Under the pieces are notes generated by a model. It saw nothing but the letters and a program-made list of their open reading frames with translations. It was not told the DNA's origin and did not search any database. Below, one piece after another: positions 12,682-24,746 of a stretch of DNA of 64,000 bases. Source of the DNA: Xenoacremonium recifei (Eukaryota > Ascomycota > Sordariomycetes > Hypocreales > Nectriaceae); NCBI GenBank assembly GCA_012184525.1, contig WOFQ01000071.1, positions 1-64,000 of the forward strand. The letters are read 5' to 3'. The position numbers were made by a program, and so were the translations under genes. Each line of letters opens with the position of its first letter. Positions within the stretch are counted from its first letter, which is position 1.

Positions 12682-13902
12682 TCAGTAGTCCTCCGTCTGT
12701 CCCCGACGGTATCCTCCTCGAGCCGCCCGCCGCTCCTCCCGAGCCTTCACCCGTGTCTCTCGCTCTCGCTCACGCTCCAGCTCCCTCAACTCCGGCATGG
12801 GATGGTGGTAGCTCTTGGTGCCGAGGTCGCTGCTGGCGCCGGTGCCGGTGCTGCCACTAACAGCACTGCCCTCAAGCAGGCTCTCCGTGGCAAGTGAGGT
12901 CTCGGCTCCGGGGCGCTGGTAGCTGAAGTCTCGTCGAGACCGGCTCTCATGCCGCAATCGACGGGCCTCCGCCCGGAGCCGTTCACTCTCGCGCTGTTCC
13001 TGCCGGTCGGCCACCGAGTAGACCTTACGGATGCCTCCGGTCCCTCTGCCATTGCCCGCGGCTTGCTGAGGCTTCGTAGGCGTGCCGGTAGGTGTTGACG
13101 TCGGGGTAGCCTCACGGTTTGACAGCAGTTCCGATGACACCGTCGAGTCAGTTGGGTTTGTCGAGCCATCCCACATCGAGCCGTCGGATTCCTTGTTCAG
13201 TCCACCCACACGCGCCGCCTTCTCGTGGCGGTAGCTGCGCAGTTCCTTCTTGGCGGCCTGCTCTGCGTCTGGGTCTTCGACACCATGCTCACCAACGTGT
13301 CGGTTCTGCTTCTTGTTCCTCTTGCGCTCCTCCTTCTCCTCCTTTTCGGCCTGTCGCTTAGCGCGGTCGCGGTCGCGCTTCTCCTGCTTGCGCTTCCTCT
13401 TCTCGCGCGCTGCGATGTCGCTTGCTCCGGCCGTGATGCCACTAAGTGCCGTACTCTCCGTCACCACCGTAGTGCCGTCGTCGTCGACATCCTTGTACAC
13501 GCTTCCGCCGCCCAGGTCTGTCGGCGCAGTTGCCCCGGATAGAAGCGTGCCGTTGGGGCCTCTCCGTCGCAGCACCGTAGTCTTGTAGTCGTCCCAGTCG
13601 TTCTGTTTGAAGTGGAAACCTCCGTTCTTGGCCCAGAAAAAGAACCAGATGCCCGTGGCGACGAACGCAACGCCGATCAGCGCGAACAGAGCAAAGAAGC
13701 CGGCGTTATTGATGTCATGAGGGTCGAGAACGCCTGAGCTGGGATCGACCGTGGGTGAAGTGCCGCCGCGGGCCAACAGCAAAGCGCGAGCCTGGTGAAG
13801 AGGACCGCCCGCCGAGCCAAGACTGTCCTCAGTGCGGCTCTTGAGGTCTGGGGGCGTAGTCGTCACGACCCGACGAAGCGTAGTGATAAGAGCGGGCGCC
13901 AT
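12682..13902 (-). CDS. Single-pass membrane protein with long charged cytosolic tail, unknown function
   Basis: An uninterrupted frame of 406 residues starts at an ATG in good context (CACCATGG). A short N-terminal region precedes one clear membrane span at about 67-90 (GFFALFALIGVAFVATGIW), which is followed directly by an aromatic segment (FFFWAKNGGFHF) and an acidic WDDY stretch. Residues of about 165-210 are a dense Lys/Arg/Glu run likely to be coiled coil or extended helix, and a second Arg/Glu-rich helix lies near the C-terminus. The remainder is Ser/Thr/Gly-rich and probably disordered. I do not recognise a named family; it looks like a conserved hypothetical of filamentous ascomycetes. 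The aromatic segment next to the membrane is the part most likely to be conserved. Confidence 0.8.
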   Translation of the reverse strand: MAPALITTLRRVVTTTPPDLKSRTEDSLGSAGGPLHQARALLLARGGTSPTVDPSSGVLDPHDINNAGFFALFALIGVAFVATGIWFFFWAKNGGFHFKQNDWDDYKTTVLRRRGPNGTLLSGATAPTDLGGGSVYKDVDDDGTTVVTESTALSGITAGASDIAAREKRKRKQEKRDRDRAKRQAEKEEKEERKRNKKQNRHVGEHGVEDPDAEQAAKKELRSYRHEKAARVGGLNKESDGSMWDGSTNPTDSTVSSELLSNREATPTSTPTGTPTKPQQAAGNGRGTGGIRKVYSVADRQEQRESERLRAEARRLRHESRSRRDFSYQRPGAETSLATESLLEGSAVSGSTGTGASSDLGTKSYHHPMPELRELERERERETRVKAREERRAARGGYRRGQTEDY

Positions 13903-16109
13903 GGTGTTGAACGACGATGGTGGAGGGTCGGCAGGTATGGAATGGTGTCTTGGTGTGGTATGTGAAGGACTCGGATCGAGCTGGGCTTCGTCTACTGGAT
14001 GCCCAGCCGAGCTGAGTGAAGGCCCGTCAGATGCAGCAGGATCGATTAGACTGCGACACCTTGGGGACTATTCGAAAGTGGATGCAGACGGTATGCGTGG
14101 TTTCCGTCTTATCGTGGAGAGCCGTAAGATGAGTGACAGGAATGAGAATAAGGAGAAGAGAGAAGAGTGTGTGCAATGCTCGAGTCGCTGGTGTGTGGCG
14201 AGCCGTTCCTATAGAAACGAGAAAAGGTAGTGGCTGGGGCAGCCGGGAGGTTGGGCCGACGTCACCACGTCAGCGAGCCTGAACCCTGCCAGAAGCGCAG
14301 CTTTCACCCAGGGAAACCCGAGAGATGGAACAAAAATCTGCTGATTGTCTACGGGCTGGCAGGATTCCATGAAGCGAGTATGTTGCAGCCCAGAGAAGTC
14401 ATAGGTAGCCACCACTGTCCGGCCTGGCCTGCTCCTTCCCAACCTGCGTGAAGGTGACGTGAAAGTCAACAGCACCTTCCGTTGGCACAGCACCTTCCGT
14501 TGGCACAGCACCTTCCGTTGGCACAGCAACGCGTCCTGTCCTGCACCCACACCCCCGAAGTGGGGTCATCGAGCTCTCCGCATTGGCCGCGGACCAGACC
14601 CACCTCCCGCCGCCGATTCGCGCCGGCCCATCCCGGCCCTTGGCCCCGCCTTGAAGTCCGGCCTTTGAGGAGGGCTATTAAGCTGGCACATCAGTAGCGA
14701 GGAATGCAAGTCGTCGCCTGAGACGGCCAATGCACTTGTTTGGTTCGATGCCTTCAAGTCGTGTGTCTGCAGGGAACAGCGTCACCTCATGTGCATGCAT
14801 GAATGAGACATGCCACTATTATGCAAACCGAGGCAAGCATCACAAAGGGCGCCTTCGTCATCTCAGCTGAGTCTCATCGGGTCAATTTGTCTGCCAGAGA
14901 CCTTCTCTGAGCCAATCCCAGAGGTAAGCTACCTATCGCTAAACAAATTCATCCTCCTGCAACGATGCAATGCCATCTATCGTAGAGCCCAAAGAGAATC
15001 CAGTCCCGTTTTATTCCAGTGCCCGTTCCGACATCCATGCCGCTCCTCCTCTTCTAATGGCCCCTGAGTTTCATGCAAACGCTTCGTCAATGCTGACCAG
15101 AGTTTCGAAGCCAATGATTCCGGGGTCGATCCAGCCCGAGCCAGACGCCCCAACGGGTACGCAATGCATCCTCCTCCAGCAAGTCTAGGTCATAGGTAAT
15201 TAGGATGAAAAGAAATAATAACAGAAATCCCAACGTAGATGGCATGCCAATCGTAGTAGAAACATTCTCTGCAGGACAATGAAACGGGGTGTGAACCCCC
15301 AACGCCCGTACAATCTATCGCTTCGGTGCTGCGGATGGCAAAGTGCTCAAACGCGTCCAATTTCCCTCCTCTTACACCGTGCTCAACAGTGCGACACAGA
15401 TGCCGTACAGAGAGCAACGAGCTCAGTAGCTTCCCCTAGGATGCATCCGAGTGCAGTTGTAGAAACCATGAAAAATAACTGGGCATCTGAGGGCTCCAGC
15501 TGCTATCCGTTCCCGTTCCGTCGAGGGTCCCGGGAAACACCGTGAAACAATCCGAATCTTCCCAAAAAAGAAATGAACCAGCCAAAGGCTAGAATCGCAA
15601 TCTGATGTTCTTGCCTCTGCATCCAGAACGTCTCCCATCACCACAACCACATACCCTGTTTGGTATACATGGTTGTCTGGCATTGGTAGAAGTAGCTATC
15701 CGCCCTTGGTATATGACGAAAGGATGCCGAAATCCGACCGAGAAAAAAGAGAAAAGCATTCAGCGTCCCATCATCGCCGTTTTAGGGGTATCAATTTTGT
15801 TTCCCGCCATCGAACAAACGACTGGAAGCCAACCCGCACGCAACAGAGCATAGGGATACAAGCCAAAAGACAAGTCGCGTGAAACAAACAGATTGCGGTA
15901 GTATAAAGACTCTCCAAGCTCCAGTCATTATGGAACATGTCCCGACTTTGGAGGCAGACATCTCGTTTGGGGAATGTCCCTGAGCGAGAATGATATGAGA
16001 GAAGGAGATGATGGAAAAGATAAACCAAAAAAGAGAAGATAAAAAAAGTTCACACAAATTCGCACGCTTTGTCGTCAATAGTCGTCATCTTTCGTTAGAG
16101 ATAATATCG
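13903..16109. other. Intergenic, no gene seen apart from an 18-bp tandem repeat
   Basis: The left part is the promoter side of the minus-strand membrane-protein gene, and the right part is the trailer of the minus-strand gene starting at 17909. Only short unconvincing frames occur. The tandem repeat at 14471 is listed on its own. Confidence 0.5.
14471..14528. repeat. 18-bp tandem repeat, three copies
   Basis: The unit AGCACCTTCCGTTGGCAC occurs three times without mismatch at 14471, 14489 and 14507 and then decays. It lies outside any supported gene, about 570 bp upstream of the membrane-protein start on the minus strand. Confidence 0.9.
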
Positions 16110-17909
16110 TCACATGTCGTCTGCAAAGAAATGGGGTTCGTAGGGTGCGTAGCTGCGGCTGTACGAGTCTGCCTGGCTCGGTGCCCGGGGCCGATGCGGC
16201 AATGCCTTGCGTTCTACACGGCTTCGCGAGTCTTCGATCTGGTAAATGGTGCTAGCCTTGTCGCTGCCGTACCGAGAGCTTCCGGCGCGGCTCGTGAAGG
16301 TGATTTCGCCTCCATCGTTGCATTCGATCTCGGCGCCCTGGACGCGAACGACGGCAGAACCCGAGACTTTGATGGTGACGTTGTCCGTGTCGGCCGTGGA
16401 TGATCTAGTGATACCTGTTGTGTTGCTTCGCTTATACTCGCTGTCGTCGTGACTTCCGCTGCTTCGTGTAGAGCGGCTACTGCCGCCGCCGTGGCCGCGA
16501 GTACGAGTACTGGCTTTGCGTAAGGTTTCAGCAGTCAAGGGCATTGTCGGGCCACCGCTCACGTCGTCCTGATATTTGAGGGCGTCGAGGTACTTGTTGT
16601 CCTCGAGGCTCACACCGCCAGTTCCCAAAGCCTGGTCACCATAGAGCGAGCTACGTCGACTCTGACGCCTAGCAGGCATAATATCCATTCCGTGGCGCTC
16701 GTACGTCACCGAGCCTCGTCGAACTCGGGCCAAGGCCCGACGATCATGAACGGGCTCTGGCGAGGCATCCGCGAAGAGCTCCGCATTGCCACCAACAAAG
16801 TCATCGTCATCAAAACCTCGTGGCTGGTCGACAAAGCCGACACGGCTGCGAGCAACGGGAGGGCGTGACTTTTGACGAGGGGGAGCAGAATGCTGATGCT
16901 GCGGCGGTGGCGGCCGATAAGCACCTGCTGAGTTCGAAGGTGGTAACGCTGACTTGGGGCGTGGTGGAGGGGGAGGTGGCATCCTCCTCCGGTCTTCGTC
17001 GTTCTGCTTCTGAGTACGAGAAAGTCGCCTCACGATGGTAGTGCGAGGATCTGGGACATCTTCTTCGTAAGACTCGTATTCGTACGATGACGGGCGGAAC
17101 CCCATAGACGAACTGGGCCTGTCACGATCGAATCGACGGCTCAGGTGAGCGTGTTGCTCTCGCGCACTCATCGGATTGTCAGGGTATGAGGGGATAGGAA
17201 CCGGCGACGGCGGGATCCCAACAACAGACGGAGGCCCTCCAAACGGAGGAGGGGGGTAGGAGCCATTTCCAAAAGGAGCTTGGGGTTGGTGCTGTTGGTG
17301 CCAGCCTGCGTTCGCGATGGGAGGCGTTGGAACCTGTCCGTAGTAACTGGAATGGCCTGTCTGGGCTCGAGGTCGCATGCCCGAAACTGCTGGTTGTTGG
17401 ACGCCGTAGCAGGAAGGGTCGTCAGAGACGCGGGGCCTGCGGTACTGGAGAATGGGCTGGGTCTTGGACTGCGTGAGGGATGTTGGGCGAGTCTTCTTGA
17501 TGGGTTTGGTAGTGGAAGTGGCAGCGGCAGCTGCAATCTCTCGGTCCCTCGCAATCTTTGCTTCAGCAGCCCTGGCCTTCTTGTCCGCCATTTCAGCTGC
17601 CTTGCGCTCCCTCCTCCGGCGCTCTTGACGATCAGCGTCTTGCTTGGCGTCGCCTCCGCGTTTCGAAGACCGAGGTGTCGAGTCGGAATCAGTCAGGCTG
17701 ACCGGTGAAGACGGCTCAGAGCGTCGGTTCGGAGGTCGAGGTCTCCTCTCGAGACGTGACTTCCCTGTGTTCGGCCGCTCCTTGAAGGGGCTCGTCGATG
17801 GCGCCTCTGACTTGGCGTAGCGGCGGGTGCTCTCGATGCCCTCAATGGAACTACCGGAATCCTCCTCAGCGTCCTCAACATGGGCGATGTAGCGGCTCCT
17901 ATCAGACAT
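16110..17909 (-). CDS. Conserved-looking disordered protein, unknown function
   Basis: A single-exon frame gives 599 residues from the ATG at 17909 (MSDRSRY); the open frame extends six bases further but only to a GTG. The protein is mostly low-complexity and polar. An Arg/Glu/Ala helix likely to form a coiled coil is at about 93-135, a Pro/Tyr/Gly-rich region at about 170-260, and Arg/Ser-rich tracts follow. The C-terminal part is the most ordered: from about 505 it has a beta-rich stretch (TIKVSGSAVVRVQGAEIEC) followed by ITFTSR. It ends YEPHFFADDM. I do not recognise a named family. The Ser/Arg tracts suggest phosphorylation-regulated scaffolding, but that is only a guess. Confidence 0.78.
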   Translation of the reverse strand: MSDRSRYIAHVEDAEEDSGSSIEGIESTRRYAKSEAPSTSPFKERPNTGKSRLERRPRPPNRRSEPSSPVSLTDSDSTPRSSKRGGDAKQDADRQERRRRERKAAEMADKKARAAEAKIARDREIAAAAATSTTKPIKKTRPTSLTQSKTQPILQYRRPRVSDDPSCYGVQQPAVSGMRPRAQTGHSSYYGQVPTPPIANAGWHQQHQPQAPFGNGSYPPPPFGGPPSVVGIPPSPVPIPSYPDNPMSAREQHAHLSRRFDRDRPSSSMGFRPSSYEYESYEEDVPDPRTTIVRRLSRTQKQNDEDRRRMPPPPPPRPKSALPPSNSAGAYRPPPPQHQHSAPPRQKSRPPVARSRVGFVDQPRGFDDDDFVGGNAELFADASPEPVHDRRALARVRRGSVTYERHGMDIMPARRQSRRSSLYGDQALGTGGVSLEDNKYLDALKYQDDVSGGPTMPLTAETLRKASTRTRGHGGGSSRSTRSSGSHDDSEYKRSNTTGITRSSTADTDNVTIKVSGSAVVRVQGAEIECNDGGEITFTSRAGSSRYGSDKASTIYQIEDSRSRVERKALPHRPRAPSQADSYSRSYAPYEPHFFADDM

Positions 17910-20900
17910 TGTCACAAGGCCCAGGTGGCGCGATCAAGGTTTGGTCGCCCCCAGGGGAGCGCTTAGTTGAAGGAGAGCTCGTCAGCCTCCAGGCAAACGG
18001 CCGCGCTAGGGCGGGAGAAGCGGGAAGCTTATATGATCGGTCTCTTAACGGCGGGCGCGCAGGGGGTGGCGGTGACGGTAACGGTCGTTGTTCGGTATCT
18101 CTTCTTCTCTCGTCGGGCAGCGGTCATGGGATTATGGCGGCTTGCCGGTGGAGAAGTATCGTCGATGAGCAAGCTGTGAAGCGTTGGCGAGGGGTGGCAG
18201 GGTCGTAGTCTCATGAACAATATTCGAAGCGGGGGAGGGCGATGATGGTGATGATGGAGCTGGAGAAGATGAAGTCGCTGACTCGGTAGCTAAACAAAGA
18301 TCATGAAGTATGTAGAAGCGTTGCTGGGAGGAGGGGAGGGGGAAGGAAGGCGGCATGGATGGACGGATGGGCAGTTTTAATAAAAATGCAAGTGCGGGTG
18401 GTAATCAAGGGCCAGCGCCTGCAAGAGCCAACCTAAGCCAGCGCCAGTAGGGGACTGGCTGGGACTGGCCTGGGGGTGGGCAACGGCTGTGACGAGGTTT
18501 TATCGTCCCGCCCCCGGGCAAGGGCCCAGTCGATGGTCGCTCCCGCCAGAAAAAAAAAAAGTGTCAGACCTGGGCATGGGGGTGGAATGGGAATGAGCAA
18601 GCGCAACCCAGCACAGCGCTGCACAGCACAGCAGGCGCAAGGGGGGGAGGGCGATTTGGGGAGGGGCGTGGCTTTAGCTGCGCATTTGAGCACCGCGCAA
18701 CTCTGCTGGGCCTGAACAGCGCAACACATCTCACTCGGATTACTGGACGAGACTGAGACGCATACATACGCACGCAGCCCGAGCATCCTCTGTGCCGCCA
18801 TGAGGTGCTGTGGCAGACTCTGTGTTGCCGGTCCATCAAAGCCCTGAACTGAGACCTGCGTGGACGCCAGAGGATAGCCCTATTCCACATTGTCTAATGG
18901 AATTCCAACGCCCTACCTAGCATCACCGACTACCATGGCGCCGCAGCCCCAGTAACAAGCAAGCCCACGCCAGCAGCATGCCAGAGACAGAAAATTCTCC
19001 TTCCTTTCACCGGGGAGACTCGCACGAGACCCGGCCGCTCCTACATTCCAGATGTCTCTAACCAAACTGTCAAGCTAGCTACTACTTGAGGGCCTCATGT
19101 ACCAGATCTAAGAGTCACAAAACCGAGGCCATAGACGGTTGTGCCTAGCTGTCTGTGACTGGTGTTGTCTCGTAGTGGGGGTGTGTCCCTTCTTCGCGGC
19201 GATAGACGACTTCTGGAGACATGCCGAATTGAGAGCAGAACCCTGGAGGACAAAGGTCCAGCGAGTGGAATAGGAAACCAGATTCCCGTTTCTTCCCATC
19301 CTCCTGGCCATGGGGTTTTATCGATAACACCAACCAACAGGCTCTTCCGTCATCATTCACGTACCATGCTCGCGCCAGTCTCACGGGGACGACCCGAGCT
19401 CGAAGTGAGGCCAGTCAGTCCCCAGGCCAGAGTGAGGCGGCCGGCCGCTAGGGCCAAGATCCCAGCATCGTCAAAGACGGTCAGGCTATCCACGAAAACC
19501 ACGCGGCCGAGAATGGATCTGATCTGTCGACGGAACCCCAGATGGCGTCCAGAGGCCTGTCAAAGCCCGCTTCGAGTGACAAGGAACCCCCAAGAGGCTC
19601 TGGTTCCAGACGAAGCACTCAGGCCCAACTGTGGAGCTTGGAGAGACGCCAGCCAGCCCTTTCAACCCGCCTCGTCCAACGCTGCCGTCGCCTCTGGTGC
19701 TTTCCACGCGCTCCTCAGTCGCTTCCCGCTGGTTGGGTCACGTCAAGGGCTCTCGGTTCCCGCTTGTCGTCCGCCTGAGTCCTTTCTGTACTTGGCTCGC
19801 TGTGACCCCTGTTGAAGTACCAGCCTCTTGCGTGGCTTGAAGGAAACTGAGCGGGATACATACAAGTAGGCTTGGAACTTGGGTGGACGACTGACCCACC
19901 GCACCACTATGAGGAATTGGTAAGTTGCTCATGTACAATGTTGAGCCTCCAATCATGAGACTGCCATAGGGGAGACAAAGGGTGAGACGGAAAAGAGGAA
20001 GAAATCACCGTGTCAACGGCAGTGCCAGGTGGCCATTGTGCTGAGTAAAGCATAGCTGAGGGCCGGTTTCTAGAAGAAGCTTTTCACGACCAAACAGGCC
20101 AGCGAGGGTGGGCTCACCTTATGCACAGAGAAAAACACAAGTTTCTTGTTACAAACAAGACATTATGCGTGATGGCGATACTGACATTCGGGCATCCCGT
20201 GATATTATACTGTCTTCTATTTGTCAGGCACCCGGTAATGAAGCAAGAGCATTGATTCTACGACGTGCCCTTCCCTCCAACCTAAAGTCGAGCAAGACTC
20301 ACACAGTCGCTCCTTCCCTCGGGCAGCTAGCAGTTTAAGGTCGCAATGCGGTGCTCCCAGGTGGCCCAGGCGGGACGCCGCATGCTGATTGGGCCAAAAT
20401 CTCCCTGGGGGTGCGCGCAGTAAAGAGCCTTGGGAAGCAGCATCCCACAACCCCGACTTCTTTCCCTGGAGGTGGAAGCCCAGCGCCCAGCGCACCGTCC
20501 CGTCGTCCAACTCAGGCGTCTCCAGCTGCCTCCTCTTCCGCCTTGTTTCTGTCCCATCATCGTTTCATGCCCAACTCTTCCCCCCAGCTCGGGTATCAAT
20601 CAGCCATTGCGACCCGTCTCGATCAGAGCGACGAGGGCTTGACTGCCGAAACAGGCGCCCCTGGAGCGATCCCCCATCCGAGCGAAGCACGGACATGGAA
20701 GCTCATCGCAAGAGCACGGCGGATCACGACGACAGCGTCACCGTCATGAAGCTTCGGCAGCTAGCTGAGCTAGTAGGAAGGGTGGCTGGGCATCCTCCAC
20801 CCCGAATTCATGAATCTCTCGGAAAAGCACGAGAGAGAAAACCCTTCACACGGTAGTATGTACACTCCCTCTCCTCCAACGCAAACCCTCTCCACTCCCA

Positions 20901-23705
20901 CAGGGCCGCCCTCCAATGCTACTGCGGGCTCAGTGGCTGTCAGTGGCAGACGCTGGAGACAGACGAGACTCTGCCACGGCCAGCGCATCTTGCCATCATA
21001 CCGAGACCAATCGCCGGCGCCCATGCACATGCAGCTGCACGCCTGGTGCCCAACTTAAGCACCAAGTGTGGCCCAGAGGCTCACAGCGTGCAGCGTCCGT
21101 CTATCGCAATAGTGCTTGGCCTTCCTCGCCTACCTCCACCTCCGAGTCATGCCCTTTATGGTCGACGATGCATCACCTCCCGTCCCCAGTGCAGGCAGTC
21201 TCCAGGATTCGAGAATCCTCCAGCGCTAGAGCCTAGGTTATGGCATCACGTTGCACCGAATCGAGGTATCACCGGTGACTCGACTTGTGCCTGCCTGTCG
21301 CTTCTGCTCGCCCCGTCCGCGCCGTCGCCGGGAGACTCCACCGCCGTCCGAGCCTGCTCCGAGTGACCTCGAGATATCCTCAGGCATTCTCCGGGGCTCG
21401 GGGTACAATGTTCCACAAGTCCGCACCGGCGAAGGCTCCGATGTAGCCATGTTTTGACAATTGGCTGGGGCAGGGTGCTGCCTGGTATGCCTGACATCGG
21501 CGCCGTCTGGTCAAGGTCCCTGTTATCTCGTGTCCTGGACAGGCCGTGTGACGCCGGGGTTGCTTGAACATGTTCGGGAAGACCAGACCAGCATCGTTGT
21601 CTGCCTCTCAAACCGCCTGCCATGTCTGTTACGACAATGAGAGCGCACAATGCTCTTGCTTCGGACTTTCTCGATAGCCAACCGCTTCTCTCTTGATACG
21701 CACTGGCCCTTTCCACCCAATCGCGCAGCTTACACGCCCTACCTCGCCAAAGCTCAGCTCGCCTCTCAAACGGCGCTGAGGACGAAATGCTACCACACCC
21801 GATGCACGCCTCGGATCCATCACACCTGTCTGAGACTCTTTTTGGGCTCGCTCCAGGAAGTCCCGTCTGGTTATCTCTGCTGGGGTGAACTCTTGAATGA
21901 GTCTCACGTACAACATTTTCCGCACGTCCCGGGCGCTCCTGTCTCATGTCATTCAATGCAGTGCTCAGTTTTCTGCAACTGCTTCACAGCGCTTCCACAA
22001 CATCACAAGTTACAGATGTCAAAATCTTCGATGACGGCGCCTGCTGATACTGGGCGGGGGACATCCCTGCTCACATCAGTCGGATGGCTTGCGAATCGCC
22101 TGCTCTGGATGTGGAGGGCCGAGAAGGGAAGCGACTGCATACAAGGCATTGACGCACCTGCAGGGATGGGCAGTGCTACAGCCAATCTTCAACTTCTTGG
22201 GGATAGGACGCCAACGCTCTCCCCACCTCCGGTACGGAGGGCGGGCGACAGAGACTGTTCCAGGCTCTTCCGTCGGAGGTATGGTGAGGATGACGGGCTC
22301 GAATGCGGCTCTGGGAAAACAGCACCGTGGCATCGGAGACCTGGATGGCTCCCCCAGATGACAGCCATTGACAAAAGTCGACACTGCGAGCAGAAGTCTA
22401 CCTCTTGTCTGGTCTTGCCCCGTAGCTCGCCAGTTCGCTCTTGGTGGAAGACGCAAGTTACCTGGCGTCGGCTCATATAGTGTTGTGCCGCATAACATCA
22501 CCAGTGCATGCCGCCATCCGCAGATCCCAACAATCCGACCATTGCCTCATGAGAACGGACTCAATTCTTACAAGCCGAACCCGTCATTCATAGTTCCAAC
22601 GCCGCTCATCTCCCGGATTGAACCATCAGCGATAGCAGCCCGCGTCCAAGCAAGCCGGCACGCACACAGATCGGGCGAACCCTAGGGTCGGCCTCCACCT
22701 CAACCATCCGCACACCGCTTTTTCAAAATCACATAGATTCCCGTCCCGACGAAAATGCCCGCCGCAGTTCGAGGACCTCAGGCGATTCTCAGAACACTGA
22801 GGCGAGCGCCACCACCGTAAACAAGCACTCCCGGGCAGGTGGTGTAGTGCGTCGGCGTCGCTGGCACCAATGATTCGCCCAAGGGGGCGGATTCTCATGC
22901 ACAGGTGAGTGAGTATTGGGGCTTGGCCGGCACGGACATGTAAGCGAGTGAGGCGAGCTACACCATTTCATCTCATTGTTCTGCATGGCGACGATCATGG
23001 CCGTAATCTCGCGGGATCCAGCCATGTACTCGTCCGGAGTAGACTACGTAGTTTGCTATCAAGTGCGTACATTCGGAGAGTGATGCATCAATTCAGCAGC
23101 CTATGACAGTCCTCGACGGCTCACAGGCAACAATCGCTGCTTGAGGCAGGTATCCTGACGTGGCAGCCCCTCGTCCGCAGTTCCCGACGTTGGGGCTGTA
23201 CAGTATCTCGTGGATTGAAGATATCCTGCACGAACCGACTGTTGCACGACAGCGCTTCTCCCCTCAGAGGCTCTTGCAACACCACAACGTATGCCGAGAG
23301 CAGCCGGTGACCTCGGAGATGCGAGTACATGTGCTGCTGCTTGTACTAGACAGCTGGGAAATGCACTTCTGCTTGACCTGTCCCATTCGTCCACGGGCGT
23401 GTCAGTTGTGCGCCACCCCAATTATGCACCATGATGCTCATGACACGTCTCTCCTTCAGAACAAGCCCCCCCCGAGTCTCATGCACTGAAACCTGCATGC
23501 TCATCGCCCAGCTCATACTCCTCGTTGACGTCTTACTCATCAAGGCGGTCTCTCATTGTTTCTCACCCCTTCCACCCCGCGCTCGTGTGTGGGAGTGTGA
23601 CTCAACGGTGAGCTGTCGCTGCCCACGTCCGACGTGGTTCGTCAAATCGAGACCGGTTAAACTCGTCCCGTGACTAACTCGCCGCCAACTCAACAAACAG
23701 ATACA
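17910..23705. other. 5.8-kb gene-poor region
   Basis: No protein-coding gene can be supported. Many open frames of 60-280 codons exist on both strands, but they overlap one another, have no recognisable motifs and reflect high G+C. The left end is the promoter of the minus-strand gene at 16110-17909, and the right end is the trailer of the minus-strand gene ending at 23706. The remainder could hold non-coding transcripts, decayed sequence or genes with many small exons that I cannot resolve by eye. Confidence 0.45.
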
Positions 23706-24746
23706 TCACATGACAATGTCCATGTCGGCCACAACGGCCCTGTGGTCGGAGACACGGATTTGGTCATCGAAGCTGTTGGCCAAGACGCCAAAGGTCTTGA
23801 TGACTGCCGTGCGCGGCTCCTGGATGAACAGGAAGTCGATGCGCTTGGGCACCTCACGGGCTTCACCAAAGCTGGTGTACGTGATGTGGTTGCCGTAGTG
23901 CTCCTTCAGAGGCACCAAGTCCTGGATGTCGGACATGCCCGACCCGGGGGCCGTGATAGCTTGGTACGCGCCATCGTTAGGCGGGCTGTTGAAGTCCCCG
24001 CCGATGAGCACGACGGACGGCTCCGGGCCGGTGCCGTCGGAGCTCCACTCCTTGGCGAACTTGATGAGCAGCTCGGCGCTGTGCTGCCGGGCCTTGACGC
24101 CGCGATGATCGAAATGCGTGCTCATAACAATGACGCGCGTGCCGGTGACGATGTGCGTGAACTCGCCCATGGTGACGATGCGGTTCAGCACGGCGTCCCA
24201 CCCGCGAGACGGCACCATGGGCGTCTTGCTCAGCCAGCGCGTCTCCTGGCGCACGGGAAGCCACGTCGAGGCGCGGTAGAAGATGGGCGAGAACTCGCCG
24301 TCGTGCTCGCCGGTGCCACGGCCGCGCCCGATATGAGCCCAGCCCTCACCCAGGCCCTCCTGGATGTCCTTGAGCTGTGAGTACAGCACCTCCTGCAGAC
24401 ACACGAAGGGGCTCTCGTGGCCTGCAGTGGTGAAACGGATCTGATTGAGCAGCTTGGGCAAGCGGACGTCCCATGGCCGCTCGCCAGGCGCCGGGCCCGT
24501 GGTGGCGTAGCGGACATTGTGCGTGATGATGCGCAGGGGCATCGTAGGGGTGTGCGTGGCGAGCGCCATACGAAGGGAGGCCGTGGGCGGGATGACCGTC
24601 TGGTCGTGGGCGCGGGTCATGGTGAGGAGGTGAAAGAGCACGAGGAGGAGGAGCGCGGATGAGAGGAACAAGCGGGGGATTCTGGTGGGCAGCGAGTGTG
24701 AGATAGGTAGTGAGAGGTTGCAAGGTGAGAGGCGAGGTGAAGCCAT
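23706..24746 (-). CDS. Endonuclease/exonuclease/phosphatase-family protein, membrane-anchored
   Basis: Single exon, 346 residues from the ATG at 24746. The frame stays open upstream, but the extension is Arg/Gly-rich and looks like leader, so this start is preferred. A hydrophobic segment at about 23-41 (FLSSALLLLVLFHLL) is a signal peptide or membrane anchor. The EEP (DNase I-like) fold is shown by the motif series THNVRY (N77), CLQEV (E119), THFDHRG (H211, D213, H214), GGDFN (D251, N253) and VSDHR (D334, H335) near the end; all expected metal-binding and catalytic residues are present. Such proteins hydrolyse phosphodiester or phosphate ester bonds. The secreted or lumenal position and fungal relatives make a phosphatase or nuclease equally possible, and the substrate cannot be deduced. 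Confidence 0.87.
   Translation of the reverse strand: MASPRLSPCNLSLPISHSLPTRIPRLFLSSALLLLVLFHLLTMTRAHDQTVIPPTASLRMALATHTPTMPLRIITHNVRYATTGPAPGERPWDVRLPKLLNQIRFTTAGHESPFVCLQEVLYSQLKDIQEGLGEGWAHIGRGRGTGEHDGEFSPIFYRASTWLPVRQETRWLSKTPMVPSRGWDAVLNRIVTMGEFTHIVTGTRVIVMSTHFDHRGVKARQHSAELLIKFAKEWSSDGTGPEPSVVLIGGDFNSPPNDGAYQAITAPGSGMSDIQDLVPLKEHYGNHITYTSFGEAREVPKRIDFLFIQEPRTAVIKTFGVLANSFDDQIRVSDHRAVVADMDIVM

Noticed and set aside
19162..19815. 217-codon plus-strand open frame in the gene-poor region
   Set aside because: No ATG in good context, no motif, Arg/Pro/Ser composition typical of random G+C-rich translation, and many overlapping competing frames.
23670..24380. 236-codon open frame antisense to the EEP gene
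   Set aside because: It is an antisense shadow caused by G+C-rich third positions; the sense strand carries all catalytic motifs.
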